From: Lachnospiraceae bacterium
GTDB lineage: Bacteria > Bacillota > Clostridia > Lachnospirales > Lachnospiraceae
Reading direction: 5' to 3'
DNA: 47,800 nt
NCBI GenBank assembly: GCA_017461775.1
Contig: JAFTXD010000096.1
Span: forward strand, 1-47,800
Position 1 is the first letter of the stretch; each line of letters starts with the position of its first letter. Of the stretch, positions 43,396-47,800 are shown in pieces. A program made the translations under genes and the position numbers. The notes beneath the pieces are model-generated. The model ran no database searches. It was given only the letters and a program-made list of their open reading frames with translations, and was not told where the DNA came from.

Positions 43396-44907
43396 ATGAG
43401 AGGGATTTATTCAAATAAGACAAAAGTAAGACACGATGTATTTAAAGAAGTGGCTCGTATGGCTTTTGAAGGAGGAGACTTCTCCAGAATTGACGAGCTT
43501 CCTTATAAACTGGTGCCCGGTGAAGTGGGTAAAAATTATGACAACATTTTCTTGGAGAGAGCGATTATTGGTGAGCGTCTGCGTGCTACCATTGGACTGC
43601 CTATTCGCAGCATTACGGAGCATTCCATGCTTTCGGATGGCATTGACCAGAGTGCCATTGAGGAGAAGTATTATAATCCGCCACTGATTAATATTATCAA
43701 GTTTGCCTGTCATGCCTGCCCGGAGAAAAGAACCTTTGTGACCAATGCCTGCCAGGGCTGTATTGAGCATCCCTGCCGTGAGGTGTGCCCACGAGGTGCT
43801 ATCAGCATGGTGAACGGGAAGTCCGTGATTGATGAGGAGAAGTGCATCAATTGTGGCAAATGTGTGAATGCCTGTCCTTACAGTGCTATTGTGAGACAGG
43901 AGAGACCCTGTGCCAAAGCTTGCGGTATGAATGCGATTAAATCCGATGAATTCGGACGTGCAGATATTGATTATGATCAGTGTGTATCCTGTGGTATGTG
44001 CCTGGTAAGCTGTCCCTTCTCTGCTATCGTGGACAAGAGCCAGATTTTCCAGACCTGTCTGGCATTAAAGAGTGATGTGCCCATTTATGCGGCGGTGGCT
44101 CCTTCCTTTATCAGCCAGTTCGGTACCAAGGGAGATGAGGAGCATCTGCGTGGTGCGTTGAAGGCAGTTGGCTTTGAGGATATGGTAGAGGTTGCTATTG
44201 GTGCGGATCTTTGCGCTATCCAGGAGGCGGAGGACTTTTTAAAGGAGGTTCCGGAGAATTTACCGTTTATGGGTACCTCCTGTTGTCCGGCCTGGTCCGT
44301 TATGGCTAAGACCCAGTTCCCGGAGTATGCACATTGTATTTCCATGACTTTGACGCCCATGGTTTTGACTGCCCGAATGATTAAGGAGCAGCACCCGGAT
44401 GCCAAGGTGGTATTTATCGGACCCTGTGCGGCAAAGAAGCTAGAGGCATCCAGAAGAACGGTGCGGAGTGACGTAGATTTTGTATTGACCTTTGAGGAAA
44501 TGTCGGGTATCTTTGATGCTAAGGGTATTAAGTTTGATGAGGTGGAATCCGGTGGTAAATTGCAGGCTTCCAGTGCAGATGCGAAGGGATTTGCGGTAAG
44601 CGGTGGCGTAGCGAAGGCAGTTACCAATGTAATTAAGCAGATGGATCCGGAGCGCGAGGTGAAGGTTGTCAGCGCAGAAGGTCTTGCAGAGTGTAAGAAG
44701 ATGATGATGCTTGCAAAGGCGGGAAAATACAACGGCTACCTGTTAGAGGGCATGGCCTGTCCCGGGGGCTGCGTAGGGGGCGCGGGTGTACTCAGTGATG
44801 TAAAGAAATCATCCATGGAGCTGGAAAAGGCAAAGGCATCCTCCAATTTGAAAACTGCCACGGAGACAAACTTCAGCTCATACCTGAAATTCATTACGGA
44901 GGAGTAG
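43396..44907 (+). CDS. Group B-type monomeric [FeFe] hydrogenase
   Basis: 503 residues. The N-terminal half is rich in Cys: a CHACP..CQGC..PCREVCP block (105-131) and two 4Fe-4S ferredoxin motifs (CINCGKCVNACP from 150, CVSCGMCLVSCP from 196). The C-terminal half holds the H-cluster ligands: L1 TSCCPAW (294-300), L2 GPCAAKK (342-348), L3 EGMACPGGC (451-459). The TSCCPAW and GPCAAKK forms point to group B rather than the well-studied group A (TSCCPGW, MPCxxK). It probably exchanges electrons between ferredoxin and H2 in fermentation; direction is unknown. GGAGG precedes the ATG. No maturation genes are in the window. Confidence 0.9.
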   Translation: MRGIYSNKTKVRHDVFKEVARMAFEGGDFSRIDELPYKLVPGEVGKNYDNIFLERAIIGERLRATIGLPIRSITEHSMLSDGIDQSAIEEKYYNPPLINIIKFACHACPEKRTFVTNACQGCIEHPCREVCPRGAISMVNGKSVIDEEKCINCGKCVNACPYSAIVRQERPCAKACGMNAIKSDEFGRADIDYDQCVSCGMCLVSCPFSAIVDKSQIFQTCLALKSDVPIYAAVAPSFISQFGTKGDEEHLRGALKAVGFEDMVEVAIGADLCAIQEAEDFLKEVPENLPFMGTSCCPAWSVMAKTQFPEYAHCISMTLTPMVLTARMIKEQHPDAKVVFIGPCAAKKLEASRRTVRSDVDFVLTFEEMSGIFDAKGIKFDEVESGGKLQASSADAKGFAVSGGVAKAVTNVIKQMDPEREVKVVSAEGLAECKKMMMLAKAGKYNGYLLEGMACPGGCVGGAGVLSDVKKSSMELEKAKASSNLKTATETNFSSYLKFITEE

Positions 44908-44908
44908 A

Positions 44909-44987
44909 ATGTGAAAAATCCATAAATGCAAGATTTTTCACATGGCAAATTTGTCCCTGCGGGCCAAAGTTTGCGGGGAACGAAAGG
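44909..44987 (+). other. Two hairpins in the leader of the ECF-S-like gene
   Basis: A perfect 12-bp stem (44909-44920 with 44932-44943) without a following T-run is succeeded by GCAAATTTG/CAAAGTTTGC and CCCTGC/GCGGGG pairing, which reaches the ribosome-site region. It could stabilise the upstream message or mask the start. No known riboswitch was recognised. Confidence 0.45.
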
Positions 44988-45527
44988 ATGAAAACAGTTA
45001 TGAAAATTACAACAAAGAAAATCGCACTGACGGCAGTGCTGTTGGCTCTTGCCATTGCAAGCCAGTTTTTTAAGAATATGTCGGTATACGTGACCGGCTC
45101 CATTATTAACCTGATTCTGATTATGGCGGTACTTTTTGTAGGCGTAGGATGTGCGAGCATTATTGCCATTGTTACACCTGTTACAGCCTTTCTGATTACC
45201 GGTTCTCCCATTATGGCAGCCATGCCCCTGGTGATACCTGCGGTAATGATTGGAAATGAAGTACTGGTGCTGGTAGTGGGCTTATTAAAGAAGATGCCCC
45301 TTTCGGTCAAGATGGTGCTTGCATCTGTGGTAAAGGCTGCGGTTATGGGGCTTTTGATTTCCCTGATTATCATACCCACCTTTGGTCCGGGTACCAATCT
45401 GCCGGAGAAAGCACTGGCAGCAGCAAAGCTTACCTTCTCCCTGACACAGCTGATTACAGCACTTATTGGAGGAGTTTTGGCTTGTATCATTTTTCCTCTT
45501 GTAAAGAAGGGGGTTAATACTTTATAA
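44988..45527 (+). CDS. Small membrane protein, ECF-transporter S-component-like
   Basis: 179 residues with about five or six helices. The start KITTKKIALTAVLLALAIASQFF resembles the first helix of ECF vitamin-uptake S components, and the size fits. The substrate is not evident, and no ECF energising genes are here, so it would share a common module encoded elsewhere. An alternative ATG at 45000 is about equally placed relative to the AAAGGA site. It follows the hydrogenase by 80 nt and precedes an NhaC-type gene by 42 nt. Confidence 0.6.
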   Translation: MKTVMKITTKKIALTAVLLALAIASQFFKNMSVYVTGSIINLILIMAVLFVGVGCASIIAIVTPVTAFLITGSPIMAAMPLVIPAVMIGNEVLVLVVGLLKKMPLSVKMVLASVVKAAVMGLLISLIIIPTFGPGTNLPEKALAAAKLTFSLTQLITALIGGVLACIIFPLVKKGVNTL

Positions 45528-45569
45528 TGGTAAAGTGTTAATCCAAAAAACTACTTAGGAGGAAGTTGT

Positions 45570-47072
45570 ATGTATGCAACAGTATGGTCTTTGGTACCAC
45601 CACTTGTAGCAATTATTCTGGCACTGATTACCAAAGAGGTATATAGTTCGCTTTTTGTGGGAATTGTTACAGCGGCTTTGTTTTATTGTAATTTTAATGT
45701 GGTAACAGCGTATACCACGTTATTTGAGGAAGGATTTATTGCTTCTTTGGCAGATGGCTGGAATGTGGGCATTATTATCTTCCTTGTCATCCTGGGAACT
45801 ATCGTGGTTATGATGAACCGTGCCGGCGGCTCTGCAGCTTATGGTAAATGGGCGCAGGAGAAGATTAAGACCCGTAGGGGTGCTTTGCTTGCCACGGTTG
45901 GTTTGGGATGTCTGATTTTCGTAGATGATTATTTTAACTGTCTTACCGTGGGTAGCGTAATGCGACCGGTTACGGACAAGCACAATGTGTCCCGTGCGAA
46001 GCTGTCCTATCTTATCGATGCTACCGCAGCACCAATTTGTATGATTGCACCTATTTCATCCTGGGCAGCGGCAGTTGCCGGTGTGGTTGAGGGGTATGAT
46101 GGATTAGAGCTTTTTGTGAGAGCTATTCCTTACAATTTATATTCCTTGCTGACCATTGCCATGATGCTGCTTATTACCTGCTTTGATATTGATTTTGGTC
46201 CTATGAAAAAGCATGAGGACAATGCAAAGAAGGGTGATATCTTTACTTCCGGTAAGAAGGTGGAGGAAAATACAGCACTGGTGGCAAAGGGAAAGAACGG
46301 TAAGGTAATGGATTTATTCCTTCCCGTGGCGATTTTGATTGTCTGCTGTGTTATCGGTATGATTTATACCGGTGGATTCTTTGCCGGTGAGAGCTTTATC
46401 AATGCATTTGCAAACTGCGACGCATCCCTTGGCTTATCCATGGGCTCTGTAGCAGCGCTACTTCTGATTATTGTTTATTATATGCTTCGCAGAACCTTAA
46501 GCTTCAAGGAATGTATGGAGGCGCTTCCCGAGGGCTTTAGTGCCATGGTTGGCCCCATTTTGATTCTGGCTTTTGCATGGACTCTTGCAGGTCTCACCAA
46601 GGCACTTGGTGCACCGGAGTATGTAAGTGGTATTTTCATGGGAAGTGCATCCAATCTGGCAGCGTTCCTTCCTGCAATTGTATTTGTGGTATCTATTTTC
46701 CTGGCATTCTCTACAGGTACTTCCTGGGGAACCTTTGGTATCCTGCTTCCTATCGTAGTAGGAATCGGATTAAATGAAGAATTTTTAATCATCACCATCG
46801 CAGCATGTCTTGCGGGTGCAGTTTGTGGAGACCATTGTTCACCGATTTCCGATACTACCATTATGGCATCTGCGGGAGCGCAGTGTGACCATATGAATCA
46901 TGTATCCACACAGCTTCCTTATGCGATTCTGGTTGCAGTGGTTTCCTTTATCGGTTATGTGCTTAGCGGATTTGTGCAGAACGCAGTTGTGGTACTGGTT
47001 GTGTCCATAATCCTGTTGTTTGCAATATTATATGGGGTAAAGGCACTTACTGTGAGAATGAGTAAAAATTAG
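45570..47072 (+). CDS. NhaC-family Na+/H+ antiporter-like transporter
   Basis: 500 residues and about 12 helices. Family motifs are clear: LIFVDDYFNCLTVGSVMRPVTDKH (ion-site Asp pair), STGTSWGTFGILLPI and CGDHCSPISDTTIMASAGAQCDH. It is closer to the 500-residue NhaC/YuiF-like carriers than the 437-residue protein at 29883, so the two are separate paralogues. Exchange of Na+ for H+ is likely. TAGGAGGAAG precedes the ATG, and a terminator follows. Confidence 0.9.
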   Translation: MYATVWSLVPPLVAIILALITKEVYSSLFVGIVTAALFYCNFNVVTAYTTLFEEGFIASLADGWNVGIIIFLVILGTIVVMMNRAGGSAAYGKWAQEKIKTRRGALLATVGLGCLIFVDDYFNCLTVGSVMRPVTDKHNVSRAKLSYLIDATAAPICMIAPISSWAAAVAGVVEGYDGLELFVRAIPYNLYSLLTIAMMLLITCFDIDFGPMKKHEDNAKKGDIFTSGKKVEENTALVAKGKNGKVMDLFLPVAILIVCCVIGMIYTGGFFAGESFINAFANCDASLGLSMGSVAALLLIIVYYMLRRTLSFKECMEALPEGFSAMVGPILILAFAWTLAGLTKALGAPEYVSGIFMGSASNLAAFLPAIVFVVSIFLAFSTGTSWGTFGILLPIVVGIGLNEEFLIITIAACLAGAVCGDHCSPISDTTIMASAGAQCDHMNHVSTQLPYAILVAVVSFIGYVLSGFVQNAVVVLVVSIILLFAILYGVKALTVRMSKN

Positions 47073-47089
47073 TTTTTATAAATATGAGG

Positions 47090-47119
47090 TGAGCAGGTCC
47101 TTTGGGGCCTGCTCATTTT
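47090..47119 (+). terminator. Terminator after the NhaC-type gene
   Basis: TGAGCAGGTCC pairs with GGGGCCTGCTCA (one T.G) over a TTT loop, followed by TTTT. The next ribosome site begins directly afterwards. Confidence 0.85.
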
Positions 47120-47129
47120 GGAGGTTACA

Positions 47130-47800
47130 ATGGGAATTTTTGAAATTAAGGACAACTTTTATCTGGACGGGAAGCCTTTTCAGGTGATTTCAGGCAGTAT
47201 TCATTATTTCCGTACCGTGCCGGAGTATTGGAAGGATAGACTGGAGAAATTAAAGGCCATGGGCTGTAATACGGTGGAGACCTACATCCCCTGGAATGCC
47301 CATGAGGCGAAAAAGGGACAGTTTTGCTTTGAGGGCAGACTGGACGTGGTGAAATTTGTGAAGCTGGCGCAGGACTTGGGCTTGTATGTGATTCTTCGTC
47401 CTTCGCCCTACATCTGCGCAGAGTGGGAATTTGGCGGATTGCCGGGCTGGCTCTTGAAGGAGGACGGTATGCGCCTGAGAGCCTGCTACGAGCCGTACCT
47501 TAAGCATGTGCGGGAGTATTATGAGGTACTCTTTCCTTTGATTACACCTTTGCAGATTACCCAGGGTGGTCCGGTGATTATGATGCAGGTGGAAAATGAA
47601 TATGGCTATTATGGGGACGACCATAAGTATATGGAAACTATGCGGGATATGATGCTGGAGCTTGGCGTGGAAGTGCCGCTGATTACTTCGGACGGTCCCT
47701 TTGAAGGCTCCTTGAACGGTGGCTGTGTGGAAGGCGCTCATCCTACCGGAAATTTTGGCTCCAGAACGGCTGAACGTTTTGCAGTACTGGAAAAGTATAC
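47130..47800 (+). CDS. GH35 beta-galactosidase, 3' end beyond the window
   Basis: The first 223 residues are visible. Family GH35 hallmarks appear in order: the opening DGKPFQVISGSIHYFR, PWNAHE (55-59), the LRPSPYICAEWEFGGLPGWL block (89-108), and GGPVIMMQVENEYG with the acid/base Glu157. The nucleophile Glu lies beyond the window end. No signal peptide is present, so it should hydrolyse beta-galactosides, for example galactan side chains of pectin, in the cytoplasm. GGAGG is 5 nt before the ATG. Confidence 0.93.
   Translation, partial: MGIFEIKDNFYLDGKPFQVISGSIHYFRTVPEYWKDRLEKLKAMGCNTVETYIPWNAHEAKKGQFCFEGRLDVVKFVKLAQDLGLYVILRPSPYICAEWEFGGLPGWLLKEDGMRLRACYEPYLKHVREYYEVLFPLITPLQITQGGPVIMMQVENEYGYYGDDHKYMETMRDMMLELGVEVPLITSDGPFEGSLNGGCVEGAHPTGNFGSRTAERFAVLEKY

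Overview
The window looks like chromosome from a Gram-positive anaerobe of the Clostridia, most likely a plant-fibre-degrading Lachnospiraceae. The signs are AGGAGG-type ribosome sites, a group B type [FeFe] hydrogenase, a very large surface pectin-degrading protein with a C-terminal SPKxGD-like anchor, soluble chemoreceptors, and cytoplasmic GH28/GH43/GH35 enzymes. This is inferred from gene content; no rRNA or tRNA gene is visible.

Layout. 1-4.85 kb is visibly AT-richer and partly decayed: a short second alanyl-tRNA synthetase (5' end off the window), an AraC-regulator/aminoglycoside-kinase fusion, an RNA-like intergenic stretch, and a MutS2-type ATPase cut off just after Walker B. 4.9-14 kb is envelope and signalling: an NSR-like S41 protease, an anchored protein of unknown function, a divergent chemoreceptor and histidine kinase/LytTR regulator that share one membrane sensor, then an OmpR regulator/ABC transporter/kinase operon of the peptide-antibiotic-resistance type. 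14-20.8 kb has a GH28 enzyme, a membrane protein plus soluble CZB chemoreceptor pair, a duplicated CmpB-type membrane protein, and a redox operon under a Fur-like promoter (TlpA-like lipoprotein, a 50-aa CxxC protein, NapH-like polyferredoxin). 20.8-33.3 kb is mostly transport: OFA and SLC45-like MFS carriers, a PAP2 phosphatase, a DUF1538/PII pair, TspO, GH43, NSS, an acyltransferase, NhaC and GDPD. 33.3-43.3 kb is a MerR regulator and a 2754-residue pectin esterase. 43.4 kb to the end holds the hydrogenase, an ECF-S-like protein, a second NhaC carrier and the start of a GH35 beta-galactosidase.

The most unusual signal is a pair of homologous giant hairpins of about 285 nt (33363-33648 and 43026-43306) on either side of the merR/pectinase unit. 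Their arms differ in sequence but stay paired. Two T.T mismatches ten positions apart, a purine-rich internal loop, a C.T mismatch and two ANGGAY hexaloops recur at equivalent places. This is the pattern of a selected structured RNA, and the hexaloops resemble CsrA-binding sites. A MerR-type promoter (19-bp spacer holding a perfect dyad) precedes the giant gene directly after the MerR gene, which predicts local control.

Together the carbohydrate genes suggest surface de-esterification of pectin, uptake of fragments, and cytoplasmic breakdown by GH28, GH43 and GH35 enzymes that have no signal peptide.
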